Under the pieces are notes generated by a model that worked only from the letters and a program-made list of their open reading frames with translations, did not search any database and had not been told where the DNA came from. The position numbers and the translations under genes were made by a program. Shown here one piece after another: positions 7,993 to 23,841 of a stretch of 64,000 nucleotides of DNA (its first letter is position 1; the number at the start of each line of letters is the position of its first letter). Where the stretch lies: the NCBI RefSeq assembly GCF_027853965.1, contig NZ_JAQGLB010000012.1, positions 1-64,000 of the forward strand, given 5' to 3'. Origin of the DNA: Saccharopolyspora indica. GTDB taxonomy: Bacteria; Actinomycetota; Actinomycetes; Mycobacteriales; Pseudonocardiaceae.

Positions 7993-8868
7993 ATGAGCGC
8001 ATCGATGCATCCGTCCTACCGTTGGAACGGCGAGGACCTGGACCTGGACGCCTACCTGACCCGGATCGGCTTCGAGGGCGATCGCGCGCCGACACCGGAG
8101 ACGCTGCGCCGCCTGACCTACCTGCACACCACGACGATCCCGTTCGAGAACCTGGAGATCATCCTCGGCAGACCGGTGCTGCTGGACGTGAAGTCGTTGC
8201 AGGACAAGCTGGTCCGGCAGCGCCGGGGCGGGTACTGCTTCGAGAACAGCGCGTTGTTCGCGGCCGCGCTGGAAGCGCTCGGCTTCGGCGTCACCGGTCT
8301 GGGCGGGCGGATCTTCACCGGCCCGGGCGACGGACTGCTGCCCGGCACGCACGCGGGGCTGCGCGTGACCACCGCGGCGGACGAGCGGGTCTGGCTCTGC
8401 GATGTCGGATTCGGCTCGGGACCGCTGGAACCGGTCGAGCTGACCTCGGGCGACGACGAGATCGACGTCGACGGGTGGCGGTTCCGGCTCGACCTCGGCG
8501 CCGACGACCTCGGTGTGCAGGTGGCCACGCTGCACCACCTCACCCGCGACGGCGGGCAGTACCGGATCGCGTTCACGATGACTCCGCAGTACCGGGTCGA
8601 CTACGCGGTCGGCAACCACTACGTGTCGACGTCCGCCCATTCGCCGTTCACCACGCGGCCCGTCGTCCAGCGGATGCACCCGGAGGCCCACCACATGCTC
8701 GACGGCCTCACCTTGAACACCCAGCACCCGGACGGAACAGGGGAAACCCGCGAGGTGGAGCGGGCCGCGCTGCCGGAGATCCTGTCCGAGACCTTCGACA
8801 TCGACCTCGACGACGCGGACGCGAAGCGGCTCGTCGAGCAGCCGTGGCCCGCGGACCAGCGCCTTTGA
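7993..8868 (+). CDS. nat: Arylamine N-acetyltransferase
   Basis: This 291-residue cytoplasmic enzyme transfers acetyl from acetyl-CoA to aromatic amines and hydrazines. The catalytic triad is complete: C82 in RRGGYCFEN, H120 in GTHAGL and D137 in CDVGFGSG. Length and order match bacterial NATs, with an N-terminal helical domain carrying IPFENLEI, a beta-barrel and a C-terminal lid. The ATG at 7993 follows GAGGAGAG with good spacing. It forms a likely operon with the upstream FMN reductase. Related enzymes act as amide synthases in ansamycin pathways (RifF), but no polyketide genes are nearby, so a xenobiotic role is more likely. Its 3' end is overlapped on the other strand by the extended tail of the CHAT gene. 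Confidence 0.92.
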   Translation: MSASMHPSYRWNGEDLDLDAYLTRIGFEGDRAPTPETLRRLTYLHTTTIPFENLEIILGRPVLLDVKSLQDKLVRQRRGGYCFENSALFAAALEALGFGVTGLGGRIFTGPGDGLLPGTHAGLRVTTAADERVWLCDVGFGSGPLEPVELTSGDDEIDVDGWRFRLDLGADDLGVQVATLHHLTRDGGQYRIAFTMTPQYRVDYAVGNHYVSTSAHSPFTTRPVVQRMHPEAHHMLDGLTLNTQHPDGTGETREVERAALPEILSETFDIDLDDADAKRLVEQPWPADQRL

Positions 8869-11800
8869 TCAGTTCAGACCCGTGAGCGGACCACCGCGAG
8901 GGCTCGTCCGGGTAGTGCGCCCGGAGCTGGCGGACCGCGTTGTGCAGCGCGTAGGCCGCGCGGTCGGTGTCGAAGTGGTCGGTGAACAGGTCCGCGTAGA
9001 CGTCCGCGTGGATCGCCACCGCGCTGTCCTCGTCGACCTCCCACAGGGTGCCGATGGCGTGCGTGTAGCCCGCGAAGCCCAGCGCCCCGGGCAGCGACAC
9101 CGCCGCCGCGCACGGCTCGTCGGCCGCCGTCGCGCACTGGCCGAGGTAGCAGAACTCCGCTTCGTCCAGCGAGACCTGGCCCAGCTCGACCAGGCCCAGC
9201 GGGCGCTGCGGCGCTTCGCGGTCCAGCAGCATGCCCGCCGCGGGCTGCGTCGGGAACTGCGAGCTCGGCTCGCACACGTGCAGCCACGGGTGGTTCGGGA
9301 TCATCCGCAGCATCTCGGCCGCGTTGGCGGTCTCCACCGCCGCGATCTCCGCGGACGGCCAGCGCTGCGCCAGGACCTGGTTCTGCCGCGGCAGCTCGCG
9401 CGCCACCAGCTCCGCGGAACCGGCCGCCACCAGCGGGGTCCCCGACTCCGGGACCGGCCGTTCGGTGGCCCGCAGCAGGCAGCCCAGGGTCGGCGCGTAG
9501 GAGGACACCACCCGGTCCAACGTGGACTCTCCGCTGCGCGCGGCGGACGCGTGCAGCGGCAGGAACGCCGGAGCGCCGAACGCGCTCCACCAGATCCGCG
9601 GCCAGCGGGCGCCCGGCTCCGGGGTGCCCAGGTAGCCCATCCGGTCCAGGACCGGCCGGGTGATGCGGCGCCAGGTCCAGTCCAGGCAGTCGGTCAGCAC
9701 GGCGTGCTGGTCCTGGTGCGCCGCCTCCAGCAGCTCCGCGGCGCGCTCGGCGGTGTTCTCCGGCGTGACGTCGGGCAGCGGCACGGTCAGCACGCGGCCG
9801 CCGATGATCACCAGCGCGTCGGAGCGGTACCGGCTGAGGTTGATCAGCACCGCCGAGCCCTCCGGCGCGGCGTCGGCGAGCTGCGCGAACGGGATGCGCC
9901 GCAGGTGGTCGGGCTGCACCGCGCGGGCTTCGGCCAGCAGCTCCTCCCAGGAGCGGGCCAGCCGCGTGCGGTCGTCGAACTCGGTCAGCCCCGGCTCGGC
10001 CACCGGCCGGTCCAGCAGCCGCCGCAGCCGGACCACCTCGTCGGCCAGGTCCGGGTGGGTGCGGTGCAGCCTGCCGAGCTCACCGCCGGTGGGCAGGAAG
10101 TCGGCCAGGATCGCCGAGCGCCCGTGCTCCAGCAGCTCCGCCGCCAGCTCGGGCTCGCCGCTCTCCACCGCGCACGCCGCGGCGTCGGCCGCGATCAGCG
10201 CCCAACCCTGCTGCGCGGCCGGTGCCGCCACCACGCGCTTGCCCCGGGTGACCAGCGGCAACAGCTCCACGGCGTAGGTGAACGACTCCAGCGCCTCCGA
10301 CCAGCGGCCGGCCTGCGCGCAGATCCGCCCGGCCAGCGCGGCGGCCCGCAACCGCTGGTCGGCGGGGGCGTTGTTCTGCTCCGCCGCCTCCATGAGCACC
10401 TTGCGCGCCCACCGGTAGTAGCGGCGGCGCCCGCTGCGCTGGTACAGGGATTGCAGCGCGCGCCCCTGGTGGATCGCCGCGTTCGCGCGCTCGGGAGCGT
10501 CCAGCGGCATGGCTTCGAGCGCCTGCTCGAACAGCTCGATGGCCGTCTCGATGTCGCGCGTCTTGGCCGACAGGCGGAACCGGTGCGCCGAGACGATCCC
10601 CAGCTGCGTCCACGCGGTGTGCTGCGCGTGCGGATCGCACTTCGCGGCCTCCCGCGACAGCTCGGCCGCGCGGTCCAGGTCGACGCTGTCGCCGCTGTGC
10701 TCGAAGCGCTCGATCAGGGTCGTGATCAGCGCGTTGAGCGCCGCGCCGCGCTGATCGGCGGCCGCCGCCTCGGTCGCGGCCTCGCCCGCGGTGACGGCGG
10801 TGTCGAGCACCTTCGCCTCGGCGCCGTGCAGGAAGTGCCTGCGCAGCAGGGTCGCGTAACCGGTGAGGGCGATGGCCCGGCTGGTGTCGTCGGCGGACAT
10901 CGCGCGCACCGCCGGGGCGATCGGGCGCAGCACCCGGCGCAGCTGGCTGGCCTCGCCGGTGGCGTCGACGTGCTCGACGGTGGTGGCGGCCAGGTTCCAG
11001 ATCGCGGTGCCGAGCAGCGGGTGACCGGTGTCGAGGACCCCGAGCACCCCGACCACCTCGCTGATCGCCGAGTTGAGGTCGGTCAGGTCGCCGTGCTCCC
11101 GGAACCGCAGCCGCAGCGCGCGCGACAGGTGGCACAGCGCCGCGCGGCGCGGGTCGCCGTCGGCGAGCGCCCCGGCACCCGTGCCGAGGTGCTTGATCGC
11201 CTCGTCCAGGTCGTCCGGCGAACCGCCGCGCTCGTACCGGCGCAGCAGCGCGCCGCCGAGGCTGACCAGCAGCTCGGAGGTGGCCGCGTCGTTGGCCGGG
11301 GAGATCCGGGCGGCCTCCCGGAACACGTCGATCGACTCGTCGTCGGAGGCGGCCGAGCCGGCCAGCTGGGCGTGCAGCTTGAGCGCGTTGGCCAGCCTGA
11401 TCAGCGCCATCGCGCGCCGCTGGTCGCGGCGGGGCGCCTGCTCGACGGCCTGGCGCGCGACCTGCGCGCTCTCCGCCGCGGTCGCGGCGCCCTCGGTCTT
11501 GGCCGCGAGATCGGCCAGCGCCAGCGCCAGGTTGCACTGGTAGAGGATCCGGTCGCGGTCGGTGTCGTGGGCGGCGGTGGTGGCCGACCGGTAGTAGCCG
11601 ATGGCGTCCTCGAGGTCGGCCAGCTCGCCGGTGCGCAGGTGCGTCAGCTGGGTGGCGCTGCCGAGGTTGTTGAGCACGCCCGCGCGCGCGGGATCGCCGT
11701 CCCGCAGCACGCCCGCGGTCGCGCGGAACACCTCGGTGACCCAGGGGAGCTGCTCGAAGTCGAGGGTGGTGACGATCTGGTTCATCGCCGCGATCGCGTC

Positions 11801-11992
11801 GGCGTAGCGCTGCTCGGCGCTGCGGCGGGGGTCCGGCGCCGAGGTCGGGGGTTCCGGGGCCGGAGGCTCGGGAGTGGCTTCCTGTTCGTCGGTGAACCAG
11901 CTGGAACGGGTGCCGCCGCGAGCTCCTTGCCCTCCGGTCCAACGCTGCAGCCCGCCGAAACGCTCGTTCGCGCGGTTTGCATCGTCTGTCAT
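8708..11992 (-). CDS. TPR-CHAT protein with degenerate active site and probable C-terminal frameshift
   Basis: The ORF (1094 residues) starts at an ATG with AGGAGA 7 bp upstream. After a low-complexity N-terminus (about 1-55) it is built of TPR-like helical repeats to about residue 690. A CHAT (caspase-like) domain follows to about 1040: APAFLPLHAS, then LHVCEPS, then AEFCYLGQCATAA, then GTLWEVDEDSAV. In active CHAT domains the second block reads about LHFACHG and the third about LSACQTG. Here the Cys is kept but the catalytic His-Gly is replaced by Glu-Pro, so peptidase activity is doubtful. The last 55 or so residues are Arg/Ala-rich and antisense to nat. Family members stop soon after the WSAHG region, so a lost stop or single-base frameshift near 8875-8890 is likely. 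Confidence 0.8.
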   Translation of the reverse strand: MTDDANRANERFGGLQRWTGGQGARGGTRSSWFTDEQEATPEPPAPEPPTSAPDPRRSAEQRYADAIAAMNQIVTTLDFEQLPWVTEVFRATAGVLRDGDPARAGVLNNLGSATQLTHLRTGELADLEDAIGYYRSATTAAHDTDRDRILYQCNLALALADLAAKTEGAATAAESAQVARQAVEQAPRRDQRRAMALIRLANALKLHAQLAGSAASDDESIDVFREAARISPANDAATSELLVSLGGALLRRYERGGSPDDLDEAIKHLGTGAGALADGDPRRAALCHLSRALRLRFREHGDLTDLNSAISEVVGVLGVLDTGHPLLGTAIWNLAATTVEHVDATGEASQLRRVLRPIAPAVRAMSADDTSRAIALTGYATLLRRHFLHGAEAKVLDTAVTAGEAATEAAAADQRGAALNALITTLIERFEHSGDSVDLDRAAELSREAAKCDPHAQHTAWTQLGIVSAHRFRLSAKTRDIETAIELFEQALEAMPLDAPERANAAIHQGRALQSLYQRSGRRRYYRWARKVLMEAAEQNNAPADQRLRAAALAGRICAQAGRWSEALESFTYAVELLPLVTRGKRVVAAPAAQQGWALIAADAAACAVESGEPELAAELLEHGRSAILADFLPTGGELGRLHRTHPDLADEVVRLRRLLDRPVAEPGLTEFDDRTRLARSWEELLAEARAVQPDHLRRIPFAQLADAAPEGSAVLINLSRYRSDALVIIGGRVLTVPLPDVTPENTAERAAELLEAAHQDQHAVLTDCLDWTWRRITRPVLDRMGYLGTPEPGARWPRIWWSAFGAPAFLPLHASAARSGESTLDRVVSSYAPTLGCLLRATERPVPESGTPLVAAGSAELVARELPRQNQVLAQRWPSAEIAAVETANAAEMLRMIPNHPWLHVCEPSSQFPTQPAAGMLLDREAPQRPLGLVELGQVSLDEAEFCYLGQCATAADEPCAAAVSLPGALGFAGYTHAIGTLWEVDEDSAVAIHADVYADLFTDHFDTDRAAYALHNAVRQLRAHYPDEPSRWSAHGSELIKGAGPRATAARRAASRPRRRGRCRRSRTGSPAARPAPPRGFPLFRPGAGCSR

Positions 11993-12174
11993 CGGTTGTT
12001 CTCCTGTGGCTTGCTCACCGGGGCACCGTTCGGGGAGTTCGGTGGCGTAACACGCTACCGGCGGGCGCAGCCGCCGAATAGACCATGTGCATCACCTGAG
12101 ATCGCTCCGGCGGCGCGCTCTCCCGATCTCCGAACCTACTCGGCGAGCGGTGCCCGGGTTGGAGGTTGAGATCA

Positions 12175-12202
12175 TTAATACTCACGGCTAACACCCAGTG
12201 AA
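12175..12202 (-). promoter_or_regulatory. Candidate promoter of the TPR-CHAT gene
   Basis: On the minus strand, TTCACT (12202-12197) and TATTAA (12180-12175) are separated by 16 bp. This would start transcription near 12168, leaving a leader of about 175 nt. It is one of the few AT-rich spots in the region. Only the sequence match supports it. Confidence 0.35.
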
Positions 12203-12747
12203 GTGATCATTTCCGGACCCCGGCGGCCGCCGTGGGTGCGGTGCGGAATCGGAGTGATCGCCTCCGGTCACCCCGGGTGCCGATTCCGCGGCTCTGCGTG
12301 CTCGGGTGCAAATCGACCTCCCGGTCCGAGAACGCGAATTCGCAGATCGAATTCGCGGTTGGTGATGACCAGCGGTGCCGATGTGAGCACACCGGGTGAG
12401 AGGCCGAGGACGGCTTCGCCGGATTGACTCCGTTCGGCGGAGTCGCTCCCGGGAATGCGGAGGGCCGGTCCCGGCGTTGAGGTGCTCGTCACCCGGACGG
12501 CGCTCCCAGCCGATTCGCGGGGGGAGTGTCAAGAGCCGTTCGGAGGGGTGTCGGGAGTGTCGGGAAGGGGTGCCCGGAACTGCCGCTCAATGGCGCTCTG
12601 ACCTGCCGAAAGCAGCGTCCCGGTGGTCACGAGCGGTGATCGTGTTTTGCGCCACGAGGGTGATCGGAGCGTGATCTCTTGACTGGCGGCGCGCTGGGGT
12701 TCACTCTGGTGCTCAACGCGGGGCTGGGCCGCCATCGGTGGGCCCCC
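12203..12747. other. Long gene-free interval upstream of rpoB
   Basis: Together with the leader to 12935, this is a stretch of over 900 bp without a convincing gene. Short open frames on both strands have no recognisable domains, no consistent ribosome sites and mixed composition. It probably holds upstream regulatory sequence for rpoB. No clear hairpin or RNA gene was seen. Confidence 0.4.
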
Positions 12748-12776
12748 TCGACAGCTGGCGAGGTTCCGGCTAGACT
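12748..12776 (+). promoter_or_regulatory. Candidate rpoBC promoter P1
   Basis: TCGACA (12748-12753) and TAGACT (12771-12776) are separated by exactly 17 bp, close to the housekeeping sigma consensus of actinobacteria. Transcription would begin near 12783, giving a leader of about 150 nt before the TTG of rpoB. Confidence 0.6.
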
Positions 12777-12846
12777 GCTACTTTGCGCTGCCCTCTTTCC
12801 GTCTACTCGTGCACCGGGTCGTAGGATTGCGGGCGCCATTGCACCC

Positions 12847-12876
12847 TTGACAGCTGTGTTAGCGGACTGTGCGTTA
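12847..12876 (+). promoter_or_regulatory. Possible second rpoBC promoter
   Basis: A perfect TTGACA lies at 12847-12852. The matching -10 is weak (TGCGTT at 12870-12875, 17-bp spacer). It may be a second start site for rpoB; confidence is limited by the -10. Confidence 0.35.
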
Positions 12877-12935
12877 GCTGACGCGCGCTTTGATGACGCG
12901 GCTGTAGCCAGTTCAGAGTCCCGGAAGGACGCATC

Positions 12936-16430
<3,495 letters not shown>

Positions 16431-16439
16431 CCCTCGCCG

Positions 16440-16469
16440 CCGGTCCGCGGGACCACTCCCGCGGACCGG
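16440..16469 (+). promoter_or_regulatory. Strong hairpin in the rpoB-rpoC spacer
   Basis: CCGGTCCGCGGGA (16440-16452) pairs perfectly with TCCCGCGGACCGG (16457-16469), giving a 13-bp stem with a 4-nt loop, 10 nt after the rpoB stop. There is no T-run. It may act as a partial attenuator or RNA processing/stability element rather than a full terminator, because rpoC has no obvious promoter of its own in the remaining 66 bp. Confidence 0.6.
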
Positions 16470-16535
16470 CTGACCCAACCCTGGCACCCCTGCCGCTAGC
16501 CGGCAGACCCTTTCGACCAAGGGAGAAGACCCGAC

Positions 16536-20447
<3,912 letters not shown>

Positions 20448-20462
20448 CCCGCAGTTGAGCTG

Positions 20463-20500
20463 AAGGGCCCCTGTCCGACTCCTCCGGACAGGGGCCCTTT
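20463..20500 (+). terminator. rpoBC terminator
   Basis: AAGGGCCCCTGTCCG (20463-20477) pairs perfectly with 20485-20499, a 15-bp GC-rich stem with a 7-nt loop ending in TTT. It starts 16 bp after the rpoC stop. Confidence 0.85.
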
Positions 20501-20518
20501 GCCGTCCCGGCACGGCTT

Positions 20519-20551
20519 AGAAACAATACACGACAGTCGTGTATTGTTTCT
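20519..20551. promoter_or_regulatory. Perfect 33-bp operator palindrome before the TetR gene
   Basis: AGAAACAATACACGAC (20519-20534) is exactly inverted at 20536-20551 around one central A. The inner core TACACGAC-N-GTCGTGTA is a typical TetR-family operator. It ends 3 bp before the ATG, so it must overlap the promoter. TATTGT at 20542-20547 could be the -10, which would make the transcript nearly leaderless. Autorepression and control of the coupled glycosyltransferase follow from the position. Confidence 0.85.
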
Positions 20552-20554
20552 GGC

Positions 20555-21160
20555 ATGAGCTCTCGTGATGACGCCTCTCGCCCTCCTGGGCGGCCGCGGA
20601 GCGCCGCGGTGGACGAGGCGATCCTGGAAGCGGCGATCGAGCTGCTGGTCGAGCACGGTGTCGGCCAGGTCGGCATCAAGCAGGTGGCGCAGCGGGCCGG
20701 GGTGACCCGGGACGCGGTCTACCGGCGGTTCCCGGACCTGACCGCGCTGCTGGTGCGCGCGGTGGAGTGGGAGTACCGCGACGCCGAGCCGGTGGAGTGG
20801 CCGGACCTCGACAGCATGATCGCGGGCCTGGCCGCGCAGCTGGGCCGTCCTCGCGACCGGAAGCTGTTCCGCCGCCTCCACGCCGCGGTGGACGACTTCC
20901 CGGCCCTGCTGCACGCCTACGCCGAGGCGAACGGCAGGCGCCGCGTCGAGGCCGCGCTCGCCGCACTCGACCGGGCCCAGCGGGCGGGCGAGCTGCCGCC
21001 GCACGCGGATCCCGTTGTGCTGCAACAGATTCTCTCCGGTGCCGCGGTGCACTACGTGAGCGTCAACCCGGACGACAGCGGGGAAGAGGCGCTCCGGGCC
21101 TACTTCGCCGAGGTCCTCCGGCAGGTCGGCTACCGCCGTCACGAAGGAGCGCGGAGATGA
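20555..21160 (+). CDS. TetR-family transcriptional repressor
   Basis: This 201-residue protein has an N-terminal TetR HTH at about 20-66 (AILEAAIELLVEHG, then IKQVAQRAGVTRDAVYRRFPD) and an all-helical ligand and dimer domain after it. It should bind the perfect palindrome that ends 3 bp before its ATG and release it on binding an inducer. The TGA overlaps the ATG of the glycosyltransferase (ATGA at 21157-21160), so both are translated from one message. A macrolide or other glycosyltransferase substrate is the natural guess for the inducer. The repeated T-G-T pairs in the short leader leave no room for a standard ribosome site. Confidence 0.9.
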   Translation: MSSRDDASRPPGRPRSAAVDEAILEAAIELLVEHGVGQVGIKQVAQRAGVTRDAVYRRFPDLTALLVRAVEWEYRDAEPVEWPDLDSMIAGLAAQLGRPRDRKLFRRLHAAVDDFPALLHAYAEANGRRRVEAALAALDRAQRAGELPPHADPVVLQQILSGAAVHYVSVNPDDSGEEALRAYFAEVLRQVGYRRHEGARR

Positions 21161-22386
21161 CCCGGATAGCTCTGGCGGGCATGCCCGCCTACGGCCACCT
21201 CAACCCGAGCCTGCCGATCGTTCGCGAGCTGGTCAGCAGGGGTGTCGAGGTCACCTACTGCACCTCCGCCGAGTTCCGCGAGCAGGTCGAGGCGGCGGGC
21301 TGCGAGTTCCGCGAGTACCCGCGCGACGTGTTCGGCTCGGCCACCATCGCGGAGGCCACCCGGCTCGGCGGCCCGGTCCGGGTGGCCGGCGAGGTGCTGA
21401 AGGCCGCTGAGGTGTTCGTGCCGTTCCTGCTGGCCGAGTTCGAAGCGGAGCGGCCCGACGCGGTCGTGTTCGACTCCAACGCGCTCTGGGGCCGGATGGC
21501 CGCGGCGAAGCTGGGGCTGCCGATGATCTCGCTGATGACCACGGTCCTGATCGGCACCAAGGAGATGCCCGGCATGACCTTCCGGGAGTGGACCACCATG
21601 CTCCGCGAGGTCATCCCGAACGTCACCGGCCCGATCGCGACCCGGCGCCGGGTGCAGCGGCGGTTCGGCAAGGAGACCTACCCGTCGAGCGGCCTGCCGA
21701 TGCGCGGCGACCTGACGCTCTTCCCGGTCCCGGAGTGGATGCAGCCGCCCAGCCCGAGCATCGACGACACCTGCCGCTTCGTCGGGCCCACGATCCCCGC
21801 GGCAGGCCAGCACCTCGATCCCGAGCTGGCGAGGTTCCTGGACGGCCCCGGCCCGCTGGTCCTGGTGTCGCTGGGCACGCTCCACACCGGCACCGAAGCC
21901 TTCTTCCGCACCTGCTTCGAAGCCCTGTCCGACCTGCCGATCCGCGCCCTGCTCGCGACCGGTGCCCGCTCCGACCCGGCCCTGCTGGGCGCCCCGCCGG
22001 AGAACGTCCTGCTCCGCCAGTCGATCCCGCAGCTGGAGGTGCTCCGGAAGGCGGCGGCCTTCGTCACGCACGGAGGGATGAACAGCGCCCTGGAAGGCCT
22101 CGCGTGCGGAGTCCCGCTCGTCGTCGTCCCCCAGCAGGCGGAACAACTCCTCATCGGCAAGGCCATCGCCGACCGAGGCGCGGCGACGGTCCTCCGCCAC
22201 AACCTGTCCCACCGCCCGGTCCCACCGGAAGAACTGCGCGCAGCGGTCCGCCAAGCCCTGACGGACCCGTCCCACCGAGCGGCGGCCCGCAACCTGAGTG
22301 CCACCCTCGCCGAAGGAGGCGGAGCCCCGGCAGCAGCCGACCACATCCAGAACTTCCTCGAAACCAGAGCGCTGAACGGCAACTGA
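21157..22386 (+). CDS. GT1 glycosyltransferase, macrolide-inactivating type
   Basis: This 409-residue GT-B fold enzyme is of the MGT/OleD group. The N-terminal acceptor domain begins MTRIALAGMPAYGHLNPSL with the catalytic-base position at H14. The C-terminal nucleotide-sugar domain has FVTHGGMNSALEGLACGVPLVVVP, the GT1 signature with the donor-binding HGG and terminal QQAEQ. Members attach glucose from UDP-glucose to macrolides and other small hydroxylated compounds, often as self-protection or detoxification. The gene overlaps the upstream TetR gene by 4 bp, which fits inducible detoxification. No signal peptide is seen, so it is cytoplasmic. The exact acceptor is not predictable. Confidence 0.88.
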   Translation: MTRIALAGMPAYGHLNPSLPIVRELVSRGVEVTYCTSAEFREQVEAAGCEFREYPRDVFGSATIAEATRLGGPVRVAGEVLKAAEVFVPFLLAEFEAERPDAVVFDSNALWGRMAAAKLGLPMISLMTTVLIGTKEMPGMTFREWTTMLREVIPNVTGPIATRRRVQRRFGKETYPSSGLPMRGDLTLFPVPEWMQPPSPSIDDTCRFVGPTIPAAGQHLDPELARFLDGPGPLVLVSLGTLHTGTEAFFRTCFEALSDLPIRALLATGARSDPALLGAPPENVLLRQSIPQLEVLRKAAAFVTHGGMNSALEGLACGVPLVVVPQQAEQLLIGKAIADRGAATVLRHNLSHRPVPPEELRAAVRQALTDPSHRAAARNLSATLAEGGGAPAAADHIQNFLETRALNGN

Positions 22387-22539
22387 GGTGCCTGGGTTTC
22401 TCGGGCGGTGACGCCACTTCCCCGGCCGGGCCGCGACCCCGGCCTTGGAACGAGAGGTTCCCCACCGTTCGATCAGTGCTGGAGGCGTGCGCGCCGGTTC
22501 GCGTGGACCTGTTATGCGCTCCGTTTCCGCTGGCCAGGT

Positions 22540-22585
22540 CCCGTGAGTGTTTTGAGGGGCTATAGCACCCCAAACCACTCACGGG
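22540..22585. terminator. Palindromic intergenic element, copy 2
   Basis: This 46-bp imperfect palindrome is homologous to the element at 4055-4098. The arms share GTGAGTG and CAAACCACTCACGG and the centre has the same GGGGCTATAGCACC, with two stem mismatches absent from copy 1. It lies between the convergent ends of the glycosyltransferase and the DUF397 gene, so a bidirectional terminator role fits. Confidence 0.65.
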
Positions 22586-22629
22586 CCACCACCTGCGGAA
22601 ACGGGGCGCCGCCACCATGTTGTGTGGTG

Positions 22630-22830
22630 TCAGAGGTCGAGCTGGCCTGTCTTGACGTTGTGCAGGAAGGCGTGGAGCTGGGCCTTGGTGAACACCAGGG
22701 CGCCCTGCTCCGGGGCCTTGGAGTCGCGGATGGCGGAGACGCCGGGCAGGTTCTGCGCCAGCTCGACGCACTGGCCCGTGTTGCCACTCCGACTGCTCTT
22801 GCGCCAGTCGGCGCACGACATGTCGATCAT
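22630..22830 (-). CDS. DUF397 protein
   Basis: This small protein (66 residues) has the DUF397 pattern: WRKSSRSGNTGQCVELA near the N-terminus, an IRDSKAPEQGALVFT block, then a short amphipathic helix. DUF397 proteins occur throughout streptomycetes and relatives beside XRE regulators with a DUF5753 domain, and have been linked to development and antibiotic control in that group. The upstream XRE gene is 21 bp away on the same strand. The ATG at 22830 follows GGGAGAAG closely. Confidence 0.9.
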   Translation of the reverse strand: MIDMSCADWRKSSRSGNTGQCVELAQNLPGVSAIRDSKAPEQGALVFTKAQLHAFLHNVKTGQLDL

Positions 22831-22851
22831 TCTTCTCCCTAGCCGGGTTCC

Positions 22852-23754
22852 TCACAGGTGCTTGACCAGGCTAGTCATCAGTTTGGCCGACTCCTCGGGC
22901 GAAAGAGCTTGCTCGCTCGCCATCCTGAAGACGTTGCTGTAGTCGTCCAGGTCGTTGGGCCGTTCTTGCCACACGGACCCGCGCTGGTTCTCCAGGTAGA
23001 CCGAGTTCATGTCCTCGTACCCCTCGGGGAAGTGGAGGATCGAGAAGGCGCCCTTCATGCCCGCGTGCGCACCAGCGGAGAACGGGATCACCTGGATCGT
23101 GATGTTCGGCTTCTCCGCCGCTTCGATCAGCGCTTTGAGCTGGTCGCGCATGACGCCGGGGCCGCCGACGAGCCTGCGGACGACGGCTTCGTCGAACACG
23201 ACGTGGAGTTGCTTCGTCGAACCTCGCTGGTGAAGCCTCTCCTGCCGTGCCTGGCGGAGCTCCACGGATCGGCGGAGCTCGGACTTGGTCGTTTTCGGCC
23301 AGCCGCCCTGCATGACGGCCAACGCGTACTCCGGCGTCTGCAGCAGGCCGTCCACGAGCGTCGGGCTGTAGGTGAGCAGCTCGCGGGCGTCGCTTTCGAG
23401 GTCGACGTAGGTTTCGAACCAGTCCTCCAGGGTGTCGGAGAACGCGGTCCACCAGCCGCGATCGTTCGACTCTTCGGCCTGGCGCACGAGCGTGTCGACG
23501 GTTGGCGCGCCGACGCCGTAGAACTGGCACAGCAGCCGGACGTTGCCCGGCCTGATGGCGTGGCGACCGTTCTCGATGCGGCTCACCGTCGCGTCGCGCA
23601 GTCCGGCGTACTTGGCTGCTTCCGCCACCTTGCGACCGGCTTGTTCCCGGTAGCTGCGGAGTTTCCGTCCGAGCTGTCGCCTGCGGAGAGTGGGCCCGAG
23701 TTCGAGGCCGTCATCGGTCTGAGGGCCGAGCTCCTCGGGCGGCATCGTGGCCAT
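22852..23754 (-). CDS. XRE regulator with DUF5753 (WhiJ-like)
   Basis: This 300-residue protein has an N-terminal helix-turn-helix at about 25-85 (LRSYREQAGRKVAEAAKYAGLRDATVSRIENGRHAI) and a DUF5753 ligand domain over the remainder (TYSPTLVDGLLQTPEYALAV, NITIQVIPFSAGAHAGMKGAFSILHFPE). Proteins of this type are paired with DUF397 partners, which here follows directly. The ATG at 23754 is chosen because GGAGG lies 5 nt upstream; the longer ORF to 23796 lacks a ribosome site. A perfect 16-bp palindrome 88 bp upstream of the start is a candidate autoregulatory site. The regulated target is unknown. Confidence 0.92.
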   Translation of the reverse strand: MATMPPEELGPQTDDGLELGPTLRRRQLGRKLRSYREQAGRKVAEAAKYAGLRDATVSRIENGRHAIRPGNVRLLCQFYGVGAPTVDTLVRQAEESNDRGWWTAFSDTLEDWFETYVDLESDARELLTYSPTLVDGLLQTPEYALAVMQGGWPKTTKSELRRSVELRQARQERLHQRGSTKQLHVVFDEAVVRRLVGGPGVMRDQLKALIEAAEKPNITIQVIPFSAGAHAGMKGAFSILHFPEGYEDMNSVYLENQRGSVWQERPNDLDDYSNVFRMASEQALSPEESAKLMTSLVKHL

Positions 23755-23841
23755 GCATTCCTCCGTCAGTGGTCGGTTTCCTCTATCCTGCACCAACTTT
23801 CACGTATTTCGATGTAGATCCACCCTTTCGAGGAATCGACG

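Noticed and set aside
8882..12169. 1095-codon plus-strand frame opposite the TPR-CHAT gene
   Set aside because: No domain, extreme Arg/Val/Leu composition, and the minus-strand gene has ribosome site and recognisable repeats.
12188..12840. Several short frames upstream of rpoB as small genes
   Set aside because: They lack consistent ribosome sites and recognisable sequence.
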